Source: Benincasa hispida (lineage: Eukaryota > Streptophyta > Magnoliopsida > Cucurbitales > Cucurbitaceae). From it: 64,000 bases of DNA. Made by a program: the position numbers and the translations under genes. Within the stretch, counting starts at the first letter, position 1. Each line of letters starts with the position of its first letter. Below the pieces are notes generated by a model, which worked only from the letters and a program-made list of their open reading frames with translations, ran no database searches and was not told where the DNA came from. This document shows, piece by piece, positions 27,015 to 38,780 of this stretch. The DNA lies in the NCBI RefSeq assembly GCF_009727055.1, contig NC_052351.1:10002821-10066820 (forward strand), given 5' to 3'.

Positions 27015-27331
27015 TGTTGGGATTGGTGTCCTAATTCTCCCGGCGGTCTCGTAGTTTGTAAACATTTTGTACACACATTGTTATTAATAAAATAAATGTT
27101 ACTTTATATGCATTTACTCAAATCCAATAAACTAAGATCCGTGGTTATTTCATGTAACTTAAGCATGTATGTGAGACATACAAGTGGATCATGCCTTAAG
27201 TAATAACCTAAATGGTCTGTAGTATAAGGATAAAGGAGGGATACCTTATCCCTGTGACACTACGGATACGACCCGCTTTGTATATATTACAACTGTTATA
27301 AAGTGCTACAAATGGTCTGATCCTGACCATT
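27015..27331 (+). repeat. Copia LTR fragment 3, truncated and fused to gypsy RT
   Basis: It starts TGTTGGGATTGGTGTCC and matches the LTR at 23755 up to GATCCTGACCATT. The gypsy sequence CCATTTGGCCTG resumes through the shared CCATT, so the deletion joined at a 5-bp microhomology. It removed about 1.7 kb of LTR and roughly 15 bp of gypsy RT. Confidence 0.85.
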
Positions 27332-28382
27332 TGGCCTGTGCAATGCTCCAACAACATTTCAACGATGCATGATGGAAATATTCTCGGACCTAATGGAGTG
27401 GACTGTGGAAGTATTCATGGATGAATTTTCTGTGCATGGAGAATTATTTCAAATTTTTTTGAAGAATTTAGAGCAAATGCTGAATCGTTGTAAAGAAACG
27501 AAGTTGGTACCCAACTGGGAAAAGTGTCACCTTTTGGTGACAGAAGAAATCATCTTAGGGCATAAGATATCTAAATGCGGTCTAGAAGTGGACAAGGCTA
27601 AGGTTGAACTTATATCGAAGCTCCCTACACCTACAACAGTGAAAGATGTGAGAAGCTTCTTGGGTCATGCTCGTTTTTACTGAAGATTCATAAAAAAACT
27701 TCTCACTGATTTTAAAGCCTTTCTACAGACTGTTGAAGGTTGATAGGCCATTTGTGTGTGATCAAGAGTTTGAAGAAGCATTTGAGAAGTTGAAAGAAAC
27801 ATTTACAACAACCTCTATCATGGCAAAACCTAATTGGTCATTGTTGTTCGAGTTGACGATGTGTGATGCGAGCAACTATGCAGTTAGAGTAATGTTGGCA
27901 CGAAAAAAGGACAAAGTCATTCATCTAGTTTATTATGCAAGTAAAACAATGAGTGAAGGCTATGAGAATTACACTACACAGAAAAGGAGTTGTTGACAAT
28001 GGTATTTAGTTTTGAGAAATTTAGGCGCTATTTGCTAAGGTCCAAAGTTATCGTCCACATTGACCATTCAGCATTGAAGTATCTATTTTGAAAAAAGGGT
28101 GCAAAACCACGATTGATCAAATAGATACTACTGTTGTAGGAATTTGACTTGGAGATTATGGACAGAAAGGGGACGGAGAACCAATTAGCTGATCATTTAT
28201 CAAGACTAAAAAGAAAGACGGAAGAGTCAGGCGAAGTGAGAGTAGCTTTCATCAATGAGCAGTTGTTAACTGTTGATTGCAATCTATGGTATGTTGACTT
28301 TGCTAACTACTTGGCAACTGACATCACTCCACCAGAAGCTACGAGTCAACATTTGAAAAAATTCTTCCATGATCTGAAGTAA
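27327..28382 (+). pseudogene. Athila-like RT C-terminus and RNase H
   Basis: It resumes with FGLCNAPTTFQRCM. 27369-27683 covers the catalytic FMDEFSV (consensus YMDDF/FMDDFSV), CKETKLVPNWEKCHL and GHKISKCGLEVDKAKVE. 27733-27996 is RNase H with the catalytic Asp in CDASNYAV and YYASKTM. 28149-28382 has the IMDRKGTENQLADHLSRL segment characteristic of Athila. Single stops and frameshifts separate the three blocks. Confidence 0.88.
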
Positions 28383-28429
28383 TACTATTGGGAGAACCTT
28401 TCTTGTTTAAGTAGGGACTAGACCTAATT

Positions 28430-29520
28430 TGGAGACAGTGTGTCGTTGAGGATGAGGTAAGTTTTATTCTTAAGGCCTATCATGATGCGTCTTACGGAGA
28501 TCATTTTGCAGGCACTAAAATAACGGCCAAAGTGTTGCAATGTAGGTATTTCAGGCCAACATTATTTAAAGAAGCTTACAAGTTTGTTCAAAGCTGCGAC
28601 AAAGGCTAGAGGACTAGAAATTTAACTGATCGTAGTGAAATTCCCATGAACTATGTCCTGAAAGTGGAAATCTTTTATGTCTGCGGAATCGATTTCATGG
28701 GGTCATTCCCTCCATCATTTGAGAACTCTTATATACTTATCGTGATAGATTACGTCTCCAAATGGATTGAAGTTGTTGCGACTGCATCTAATGATGCGAA
28801 GGTGGTGAAGAAATTCCTTTTAAAGGACATCTTCAATAGATATGGAACACCAATTACTTTAATAAGTGATGAAAGGTCGCATTTCATTAACAGAAGGATG
28901 GCCAGTCTGCTACAAAAATACAATGTGAAATATCGTATGGCTATAGCATACCACCTCTAGACTAATAGTCTTATAGAGTTGCAAATAGAGAAATAAAAGT
29001 CATTCTCGAGAAGACAATGAATCCATCGAGGAAGGATTGGTCGCTACGACTAGACGAAGCACTATGGGTGCATAGAACTTATTTTATAGTGCCATTAGGA
29101 ATATCTCCATACAGGATAATAGTTGGAAAGGCAGGCCATCTGCCTTTGAAATTGGAGCACAAAGCATTTTTGGCAATAAAGAAGCTAAATATGTATATGG
29201 AGCAAGCAGAAGGAAAAAGGATGTTACAACTGAATGAGCTAGAGAAGCTTCGATACCAAACCTATGAGAATGCCATACAAAGCAAGGAGAAGATGAAAAG
29301 ATACCATGATGAAAAAAATACAACCAACCAAGTTTAAGAAGGGACAACAGGTGTTGATATTCAACTCCAGATTAAAGTTATTCTCAGGGAAGCTTAAGTA
29401 TTGGTAGTCGGGGCGATATGAGATTCATAAAATATTTTCACATGGTGCCATTGAGCTGAAAGATGACGACCAAATTTTCAAGGTTAATGGCCAAAGAGTG
29501 AAACTCTATTAGAGTGTGGA
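28430..29520 (+). pseudogene. Athila-like integrase
   Basis: The zinc-binding part is readable near 28480-28610 (HDASYGDHFAG..., then FVQSCDKG). The catalytic core at 28646-28960 has GIDFMGSFPPSF (first Asp), SYVSKW-like and ISDERSHF (second Asp; consensus SDxGxHF). 29017-29337 continues with KDWSLRLDEALWVHRT, the region following the last catalytic Glu, and a coiled K/E-rich end. Stops at about 28960 and 28993 break it. A post-core segment to about 29510 (FKVNGQRVKLY) ends the pol frame. Confidence 0.87.
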
Positions 29521-29812
29521 AGAAAAATAAGGGAAAGTTTCAATTTCCATTGTCGAGTTGGAATAGTCATGAAAACTCGTGACATGCACTTTTGTTTTAT
29601 TTTTGTAAAAAACTGTGTTTATATCTACTTCAAAAGCAGAGAAAGAATGGTGAGCATTGGCTGATCAGCCTAGTATGATGAGCCATATCCGATTTTCCCC
29701 CGCCATCGATATCTGCTTCACCCGAACATGGAGCGATGAGGAGCAAACTGAAGGAAACTCGACATGAGGAGATCCTTGAGTTGAAGCGAATCGTCCAAAT
29801 TCTATTAATTAT

Positions 29813-31293
29813 TGAATACAAAATTTACAGTAAACATACAAATGGATATGCATTCAAAGTTAAATTACAACATGGTTTTAGATGAAAAATAGGTTTAAAA
29901 AAATCTCACCTTTGAAGAACTTTTCTTCAAGTAATCCCTCGTATGAGCCACGAACAAAACTCCTTCCTCGGGAATCTCCTTTACACACACGGACACTACC
30001 AAGCGAGAACCATTTGTATTCTTTTTTGGGATTCAAAGACTCAAGTAGGAATTATGGGCTTTGCTTGAATCCTTAGAAGAGGGAAGGAGATGGAGAGAAT
30101 GAGAGGGAAGATTTCTTTTTTAGAAAACCTTTCTCTTTTGATTGTGAATTCTTCTGTAAAAATTCTTGGAATAAGATAATGTCTCAACTTCTTTTATCAC
30201 AAGTTAGTTATTAAGAGAATAATGGGAGGAAGTTATAACTCCTTCCCTTTTATTAATTTCAAATATATTAATAAAATTTAATATATAATAACTACTTTAT
30301 TATATCTACACTATATGTTATATCAAAATATAACATATAGCCTATAGTTTTATTTTGCTTCAAATACAACATAAAATATAGATTTTATTCTCTCTTAACT
30401 ATACATGGCATTTAATGTAAATCACATTTATATTAAATCCACTTATATGAATCTCATCCATATAAATGATATTTGGATCATATCCAAATATTTTATTCCG
30501 CTCAATATAAATCATATTTATATTTAATTACATGAATCTCATTCATAAAATTGGTATTTGAATCATATTCAAATTCCTCTCATAATGTATCAAATACATT
30601 AGAATTAATTATATCCATCAATTAATTTAAACACTTCAAATTAATCCAAAGATTAAATCTCTGTTGAGCTATAGTGAGGACCTTATGGACTTGTAGATTG
30701 AAGCCCCAAGGGTACTCGGATAAATAATTAAACTCTTTAATTAAATTACCCAATATCCGTTAACTGCCGGTCACTTTACTAGAGACCGACAGTTACACTC
30801 TTTGCACTGCAGATAAATTTTTGTGTCCGTTGGAGATAACCAATCAACAGTGCAATGACCCTTCATAAATTGCTCGTAAGTCTAGCTGGCCAAAATACCG
30901 TTTTGCCCCTGTAGTTACATCTAATTCCTTAAATACTACTAATTCCTCTAATGAACAATAACTCATAGTCCCACTATGACCACGTCCTCTCGGGCCAAGA
31001 GAGGGTGTGGCCACTATATTTAAGACCCGGAATCAGCCCTTAAAGGAGCAATTTACCTACTTTCCACTGCATCGAGAAAGGAGTGAATTTCGTCTTGTGT
31101 AGCTGAGTTCCCAGCTCCCCATTCAGACGTATCCTAAAAATGGTAGACTTGTTCAGTTGGCAATCTGGCCACTCTCACTCATACAAATCAAAGGATCGCC
31201 TTCATGAGTAAGAGTTCATAACTCACTCAGGATTCAGGTCATGTCACCTATGGTCATCTTAGTGAAATGTACGTCTCTATTATTAACAGCGTT
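29813..31293 (-). repeat. Inverted copia LTR piece A (3' two thirds of the LTR)
   Basis: Read on the - strand it ends ...CTGTAAATTTTGTATTCA at 29813. It contains the LTR landmarks seen in the other copies, for instance the opposite strand of GGTAATTTTGGCC/GATAAATTAGCTC-type and 'ccgacagttaac' segments. Homology stops near 31293. The missing part is the LTR start. Confidence 0.75.
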
Positions 31294-33139
31294 GAGGGAT
31301 TTGAAAAATGAGCAAGTTGAGAAGGAACTTGAAAAGAACTTAGTTGAAGATGAAGAGAGCCGATGTAGGGTGGCACAGGAAGCTCAATAGAAAGACGAGA
31401 GAAAAAGTGCCTTGGATGATCAAGGGCAAGTTAGGGCAGAAGGCCAAGAGGTAGGCCAGTAGGACTTTGATGCAACTGCATCAGTCCTGCCCCAGCAAGA
31501 AGAGAAGGTTGCAGTTTCTGAGCAACAGTTGAAATTGATGCAGGCACAACGCCTCTTGAGCAAAGGGGAGGTCAAGGCCTTGTTGAGGATGAAGAGCCAT
31601 CTGGGACATAAAACCAAGACTTACATCGTAAGTCAATCTACAGAACCTAAAACTTAGGCTCGAATACCAACTGTAACGACTCGACCTTTTTTAGTACTAT
31701 GATGAGGGTCGTTACTCATAATTACACATTTACATTCAAAATATTTTGATCATTGAAGAAAATAAATTTTATTAAAATAATAAACATAGTTTTCCAAAAT
31801 AAATAACAAATAAGTAAACCTTTGTTCGGGGCCCCTAAAATAATGAAGAAAAAAAATAACTTAAACCAATAAAATTTTGGCCAAGATTGAGTTTCAAATC
31901 AAAGCTTTTAAATAGTTTGAAAACGTAAACTGAGCGGAAGCGATTTACATGTCCTATATGGCACGATCACAGGTCCCTCTCGTCACCCACCGGTCTATTC
32001 CTATCATTACCTGAAAAACATAAATTAAGAAAGATTGAGTATAAAATACTCAGTAAGTGATCCCATTATCGAGATCAGGCTATGCATCCACGAGCAAAGA
32101 AAAATAGCCCGTGGCTCATACAGCTACATCGGTTTTTTATGATGAAAGGAAAACCAAAAGACGTACTATCTTGCCTTGAAACGCATGTCTAGCGGCCAGT
32201 AGGCACACTGTCAAACATGAAAATAACATGAACATGAACCCGTCAACTCACGCATGTCTAGCAGCCCATAGGCACACCGTCAAACATGGAAATAACATGA
32301 ATATAAACTTGTCGGCTCACGTATGTCTAACGGCCTGTAGGCTCACCGTTAAACATGAAAACAACATGAATGTAAATTTTTCGGCTCACGCATGTCTAGC
32401 AGCTTGTAGGCACACCGTCAAACATGAAACATGAAAATAAAAGTAACATGAACGTAAATCGTCGGCTCACGTATGTCTAGCGGCCCGTAGGCACACTGTC
32501 AAACATGGAAAAATAACTTGAACGTGAACCTTTCAACTCAGCATGTCTAGCGGCCCGTAGGCACACCATCAAACATGAAACTAGACCGGTAGGTCATTTG
32601 AAATAAAACATGCATCAAGGCGAGACAGAAAACCGCTCTATTGTTCTATTCATGCACCACATACATAATATCAGTACTGATTAGAAATTCGAACATGCTC
32701 ATAATACTTATAACTGTCATGCAAGAAGTAAAACATAATGACAAAATCATGCTTCAAGAGTCCATTAGTTAACTTTATAATTCTAGACTAGGTCGCCTGA
32801 CACAAAGGCACCGATAATAGTACCACTTACCTCAACTTGGTAAAAACGCAAAACAAAATCTTCTTAGAACTTCTTTATCACACTTGAATCAACCTAAAGT
32901 TGTGGCTTGGTTCAAGACAAATTCCAAAACTTGATTCAATTAGCCAATCTGATCAAGAATTAAATCTAAAATCAATAACTTAATTTTCCACTATTACTCT
33001 CAATCAAAAAGAATAACCCTCCAAAAACTTACAAAACTTACCGATCTTCACCAATTTTCTGCAAAAAAAAAAATGGTCTCTAGGTTGATGGTCAATGCCT
33101 CAAAACTTCCAAATCTTTTTTTACTATAAATCATTTTGA
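31294..33139 (-). mobile_element. Inverted Ty3/gypsy fragment: LTR, primer binding site and leader
   Basis: Read on the - strand, an LTR ends ...GGTCGAGTCGTTACA at 31672, followed by TTGGTATTCGAGCC, close to the tRNA-iMet-type primer binding site TGGTATCAGAGC. The leader or gag-proximal sequence runs to about 31294. The LTR start, near 33.1 kb, is not defined. The + strand translation of 31294-31620 is also K/E/Q-rich and partly open, so a contribution from the Athila host cannot be excluded. A 69-bp tandem repeat lies inside the LTR. Confidence 0.6.
32183..32590. repeat. 69-bp tandem repeat, six units
   Basis: The word G(C/T)ATGTCTAGCGGCCCGTAGG recurs with starts at 32183, 32252, 32321, 32390, 32471 and 32541. 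The spacing is 69, 69, 69, 81 and 70 bp; the long unit has about 12 extra bases with an extra AACATGAA. As 69 is a multiple of three, a frame stays open through three units and gives a 23-residue periodic peptide. Its place inside an LTR and the lack of any domain argue against coding. Confidence 0.85.
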
Positions 33140-34504
33140 CTATTTATAACCTATAGTTTTATTATTGCATCATATACAATATATAAATCATAGTTCTTTT
33201 TCTTTATTTTATGGCATTTAATATAAATCATATTTATATTAAATATAATAACTATGAATTTTATTCATAGAATTTATATTTAGTTCCTCCAATTAAACAA
33301 TAATGTATCAAATATATTATATCAATTATATCATATATAATTGAATTAATTGAATTATATCATATATAATCAAATTTCCTCTTATTAATTTGAACATTTC
33401 AAATTAACCAAAAAACCTGATTCTCAACCTGATTCCATTGAGCTACCAAGGGGACCTTATTAACCTGTAGTTTGAAGCTTCAATGGTACATGTATAACTG
33501 ACTAAACTCTTTAATCACATTATCCACCATCCGTTAATTATCGGGCACCCCACTAAAGACCGACAGCTGTACTCTTTGCACTACAGATATATTTTTGTGT
33601 CCATTGGATATAACCAATCAACAGTACGATGACCCTTCACAAATCGCTCGAAAGTACAGCTAGGCTAAATTACCGTTTTGCCCTTGTAGTTACATCTAAC
33701 TCCTTAAGTACCACTGATTTCTTTAATGAACAATAGATCATAGTCCTATTATGACTAAACCTTTCTCGGGCCAAGAAAGGGTATGGCGCCACATTGTTCA
33801 AAACCCGGCATCAACCCTTAAGGGAGAAATTTATCTACTTACCTCTGCTTCGAGGAAGGAGTGAATTTCATCTTGTGTAGCTGAGTTCCCAGCTCCCCAA
33901 TTAGACGAATCCTCAAAATGGTAGGCTTGTTGGGTCGACGATCTAGCCACTCTCACTCATGTAAATCAAAGGACCGCCCTCATAGGCAGGAGTTCATAAC
34001 TCATTCAGGATTAAGGTCATGTTACCTATGGTCATCCTAGTGAAATGAAAGTCTCAATTATGAACGGTGTTATATAACGAGACTAAACATTTCGTGGTCC
34101 GGTCTTATACAAACTTCTTTGTATAGAATATCCCCGTTCGCATGTCTAATACATGAATGATCAGGATCAGATCATTTGTAGCACTTTACAACATTTGTAA
34201 CACCTACAAAGCGGGTCATACTCATAGTGTCACCAGGATAAGGTATTCGGCCTTATCCATATACTACAGACCATTTAGGTTATCACTTAAAACACAATCC
34301 ACTTATATGTCTCCACATACATGTTTAAGTTACAATGATAACCATTGATCTTAGTTTATTGGTTTGTGGTTAATGCAACTAAAATATCAAATATTTCATA
34401 GACAATATGAATAAAATATCATATATTATAAATCACAAAATTTTTGTTCATACAAGTGTTCATAAACTATAGGACCCTACAAGATTTAGGGCATCAATCC
34501 CACA
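33140..34504 (-). repeat. Inverted copia LTR piece B (5' two thirds of the LTR)
   Basis: On the - strand it starts TGTGGGATTGATGCCC at 34504, preceded by a polypurine tract. It shares about 0.95 kb with piece A (33150-34070 versus 30340-31290), so the two are separate LTR copies and not one LTR split by an insertion. Confidence 0.75.
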
Positions 34505-34525
34505 ATCTCCCACTTGTCCTAAGCT
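34505..34525 (-). promoter_or_regulatory. Polypurine tract of the inverted copia element
   Basis: On the - strand this reads AGCTTAGGACAAGTGGGAGAT directly upstream of the LTR start. It shows that LTR B is the 3' LTR of an inverted element whose internal region, lying to the right, is reduced to a few dozen bases. Confidence 0.65.
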
Positions 34526-35638
34526 AGTGGGGTGTAGAAGATAATCAAATTACAAGTACACAAAAAAATAAACTAGGACACAAACGCCTAGTACAAGAGA
34601 TATTTCATAAGCGATTAGATGCATGCTTCTTCTTCTTCTTGTTTTTGTTTTTTTTTGTGCAAATATGCTCTTTATGAGATATTTAGGGCATATCTCTTTG
34701 TCATATCTCTTGCTTTCAACCCCAAGAGGATACAAAACCAAGAGTTTCATGTTTGTCTGTTTGTGCAAAATCTTTCTAGGCTAGTCTCCCGCATGTCCAC
34801 TAGTTTTGTGTCCCAAGAGATCCTAGCCATACATTTTGCAAACAAGCCAAAGTACCATTCTTTGGTTTTTGCCCCTTTTGTAAGTTCTTTGTCTTAAGCA
34901 ATGTGGACATTGCTTATTTTAAGTTTGGGGGGGAGGGGGAATTTTCGCATTATGTTTCTCAATGTTATATTTATTATGTGTATATGTATGTATGCTAGGC
35001 TTTCAACCAATAAATAAAATAAAATAAAAGCTAGGACACTCCACCTTTCTGACTTATCCAAAGTAGCCAGGGGCAAACATGACATCCATACTTTCTTTTA
35101 TAGCAAAGCAGTCAATGAGGGAAGTGAGTGTTTGCCTCATGTGTGAACCTTGCTCGTAGTAAGATATCTTGCATGACACCCTTGTGTGCAAGCTGAAATG
35201 AAGGTGAGTGTGACAGTAAGGATCTTTCCTAGGCAAAAGCAAGAAAAGAAAAGAAAAGTATAAAGGCATGAAAAAATGGGAGCCTTAAGGCCTAGCAAAA
35301 ATGTAAGCTTAAGGGGAGTAGGGAAATCCTTCTGTAATCCACATTAGTTTGGTGTTAGGTAAGGTTGTAACATGTTTTGGATCCCCCTAAGGTCAATGAT
35401 TGGTAGTTTAGCTAGTTTGACATGTTTGAGGTGGCTAGTGGGAATGTTGAGTCAAGGCCAATGGAAACTCTTGTGAGAATTCTTAGGGAGTTTGTAGTTT
35501 GACAAGATATTAGATTAGACACCCTTTCTAAAAGTTGTCCTCTTTATCCTTATCAAACCGAGCATGCATGTTTGGGCATTAGGTGTTATTTTTTATGATA
35601 TTTTCTTGAGTACAAGAAAATGCTTAAGTTTAGGGGTG
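34526..35638 (+). other. Non-coding 3' region of the Athila-like element
   Basis: No gene is supported. Two purine tracts, TTTTAAGTTTGGGGGGGAG near 34918 and AAGTTTAGGGGTG near 35626, match the polypurine tracts of Athila/Tat elements; the second directly precedes the 3' LTR. The short open frames here lack domains. Confidence 0.6.
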
Positions 35639-37173
35639 TGAGTCATGTCATAAAATGCATGAATTTATGCTTCTAATTTTATTGTGAAAAATAGTTTTGT
35701 GCATATGTTTTCCTCAAAATCTAGTCATATTTTATTAAACTGAGTTTACTGGAAGGTAATTATGTTTAAACATTGTTATTTGTGAATTTAAAGCCAATTT
35801 GGTGAATTTCTTGCAAATTTTGGCAGTTTTTGCAAGATTTTAATATGATGGGCTAACAACAATTTGACGTGGCCGCAGTACTAGACCCTAAAATGTCAGA
35901 TTTCGTATAAGTCAAGAGCAGTTATGATTTTATCGAGTATATCAGTTGGTCAGTTCCAATTTTTCTTGAAAGTCACTCAGCCTTTGAATTTTTATCTTCC
36001 CAAACCACTTTAGGGTTTATAAAAGGGATGAAAACCCTCCAAATCGAGATAAACTCCTCACCCAAACTCACTTTCTTCACCATTATTTTTGTCATTTTTC
36101 AGCAGTCACCTTGGGTTCATTTTCACGTTTTAAGTCAGAACCTTACAAATGGAAGTTCCTCTAAGGTGTTTTAGCTCTAGGATTTCTCGTCCCACGGAAG
36201 TAAATGCCGAGAAATGATTTCCACCTTGGAAAAGGGGAGATTATCCTAGGGAAAGATTTGGAACTTAAAGATTTATCTCAAGTTCATTGGAGTTGCAATT
36301 TTCCAGCATTCTTTTCATTTTGTTTATTCATTATAGTCATTCTTATCCCTCTCTTTTTAATTAAACTCTATTGTAGTAATGATTTTTTATTTAATAAAGA
36401 AGTTTATTTTGTCGATCATCATGAATGAATCCCATCCCCTATCAAGTGAAGAGCTTACGCCCCTTTAGAGATCCTCCTAGGGGTTCGATAATGTGAATGC
36501 CCTAGAGTTGCTATGGCTTAAATACTGTTGCACTCACACGACTTTGCTGTTATTGCATTCTCTTCGTTGACTTTATCGATTTTTTTGGTAAATTAACCTC
36601 ATCACTTAATTTAACAAACTAGTGAAGCTCTAGTACTGAGAAGCCTAGGGTGTAAACGGATCTCACAAAGGGATATGGGACTAAAAGCTTAGGAATAGAA
36701 GGGTCACGCCACCTTAGGAATAAGGGACACCATAGGGTAGAGAAACTAAACTTTAATTAATCTAAGATTCATCTACCCATGGGAACATTCGATAATAGTT
36801 GCTTAGAACTTCTAAAGGAACTGAACACCAGACCGAATAGGTATAGATTTCTGTCCATGCATATTTCACTGTCCTGGTGTGATGCGACATTATGACTTTT
36901 ATTGTAGAGCCTGAAAGGATGAAGCATTGTTAGACCCATTCAATCATCATTATCTGCTGATTTTTTTATTCAAATTTTTGTTCTCTCACAACACAAATCC
37001 CCCTTGTTACCTTCAATTTCATTAGGTCACATTCTTGTGAAAAGTAAACTACTATTAGTTCGGTGGGTTCATTACTCGAAATACTCTGAGATTATTACTT
37101 CTTTGACAGTATATGCTTGCACTTAGACCTTGCTTATCTGAAATATTTTAACTCTCATACGTTTGGTCAATCA
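35639..37173 (+). repeat. 3' LTR of the Athila-like element
   Basis: It starts TGAGTCATGTCATAAAATGC after a polypurine tract and ends ...GGTCAATCA, followed by the duplication ATAAT. It is 77 bp longer than the 5' LTR, mainly through the block near 36424-36480. The two LTRs differ at many bases, so the insertion is old. Confidence 0.9.
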
Positions 37174-38139
37174 ATAATATGGACAAAACTTTTGCTAATA
37201 ACATATTTTTTTAGGAAATACAATATCATTAATTTCTTATGTATGGTTATTAACTAAAAATGCAACATACCAATCAGATAGGGTCATCAATTGTATATAA
37301 TTTTCTAATATNTTTTTAATCTCCTCTCTTTTCAATCAATTTGGTGTCTATATATCAATTTAAGTAAATATTTTAATAAGTTATTATTGATTTATTAAAA
37401 CAAATAATTATATTAAGTTTATTAAACGCTGACAACCACCTATGCGACCGACACCAGCGAAGACCGCCCCCAATGTCCGATTTTAGTAATGACCACCTTC
37501 GATAACCACATCCAATGGTCAACTCTATTGATCATCTACGCAACCAACTTCGATGGCTAACTCCAACGAAGAACACCTTTGACCCCCAATTTCGACACTA
37601 GCTCCAACAACTCCTTTCGGCGGCCAACTTCTAATGATCACATTCGACAACCAATTCATAATGTTTTAATAGTATTATGTCATGGTAATTTGGTATTAAT
37701 AGAAACATTGTTTGAGTATAATAAATCAAACAACCTTGCATATAAAAACAATTTTGAAACCAATTTGTGTAACATTTTGAAACATAAGAACCAAATGGAA
37801 ACTAGACCCAAAACTATGAAACAAAAATATATATTTTCTCTCTTTCTTTCATACTATTTTTTTTTATTAATTTAATTCTTAAAAAAAACAAAACCAATGA
37901 AATTAACTAAATCCTCAAACTCATAAACTTTAATCGTTAAAATTGGGATGTATGAACTAGGAGTGATCATTGAAACTGCTAAAATCGAACTGAATGCTAA
38001 ACCGAAATGAAACTGGATTGATGGTTCGGTTCGATTTGATATGTTTTCAAATCAAATTATTTTGGTTCGATTCAATTTCAAATTTAAAAACCGATTTGAA
38101 ACCGAAATGAACCGCTTTTCTAATAAATATATTAAATAG

Positions 38140-38173
<34 letters not shown>

Positions 38174-38224
38174 AAGAAATGAAATAAAAAAGTAAGTATT
38201 CTCATAAAAAAAAAAGGTTATATA

Positions 38225-38559
38225 GGAAACGTTTTGGGGCAATGAGCTAATTATTATAGTTCTAGGTTATTATAGTCGGATTATGATAGTTTGTGTTTGG
38301 GTGTAGATTATTTTAGTTTGGATTATAATAATATGTATTTGAGGGGTAAACTATTTTAGTTTGAGAAGAAAATAGTAAATAGTTTAGCAAATAATAAAAA
38401 AAATGATGAATGTAAAATAGTAAAAACTGTAGTAAATAGTAAATATTGTATCAAATGAGGGTTATGAAATAGTGTTAACTGTAGTTAATTGAAAGTTTTA
38501 AAATAGTTTTTATTGTTGATTATTATATTTTGACGATAATGATTGTCCTATATGTCACC
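38225..38559. mobile_element. Second, inverted copy of the 2757-3063 MITE
   Basis: Compared with the reverse complement of 2757-3063, the order of words is the same: TTTTGGGGCAA, CTAGGTTATTATAGT(C/T)GGATT, TTTGGGTGTAGATTATTTTAG, GTAAACTATTTTAGT, AATGATGAATGTAAA and ATAGTAAAAACT. The ends are more mutated than in the first copy, and the right part has a short insertion. Confidence 0.75.
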
Positions 38560-38746
38560 ATAATCGTAAAGGAGTAATTGTGTAGAATTGTTGGGTATAA
38601 TGATAAATGCATCTAATTATTGGGCTTTTTACATGACATCAACCCTTGAAATCGACAGACCGGTTCACGATAAACCAACGCTGAATTTTCATTTATTAGT
38701 CCTATAAAGGGAAATGTATCATTAATATTATAGAATCTTCTACAAC

Positions 38747-38780
<34 letters not shown>

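Larger units (their letters stand above)
20954..27331 (+). mobile_element. Rearranged copia element with three forward LTRs, nested in the Athila RT
   Basis: Order on the + strand: truncated LTR (20954-21263), RNase H piece (21264-21367), inverted solo LTR insertion (21368-23424), RNase H end with polypurine tract (23430-23754), complete LTR (23755-25775), RT and RNase H (25776-27014), truncated LTR (27015-27331). All protein domains before the middle of RT are missing. Three LTRs in one orientation suggest recombination between LTRs of tandem or sister copies, followed by deletions. The gypsy RT resumes at once with FGLCNAPTTFQRCM. Confidence 0.85.
15805..37173 (+). mobile_element. Athila/Tat-like Ty3/gypsy retrotransposon with nested insertions (21.4 kb)
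   Basis: Two directly repeated LTRs (15805-17262 and 35639-37173), each TG...CA, are flanked by the same 5 bp, ATAAT, at 15800-15804 and 37174-37178. Between them: a degenerate tRNA-Asp-type primer binding site, gag with a zinc knuckle, protease region, RT, RNase H and integrase in Ty3/gypsy order, and long non-coding DNA before the 3' LTR. No chromodomain is seen. The pol frame has many stops, so it cannot move on its own. The RT is split by a copia composite (20954-27331), and inverted copia/gypsy LTR pieces lie at 29813-34525. About 12 kb remains when those are subtracted, a normal size for this lineage. Confidence 0.9.

Noticed and set aside
32228..32434. 68-residue open frame with a 23-residue repeat
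   Set aside because: It is a translation of the 69-bp tandem repeat inside an LTR; the period being a multiple of three explains the open frame.
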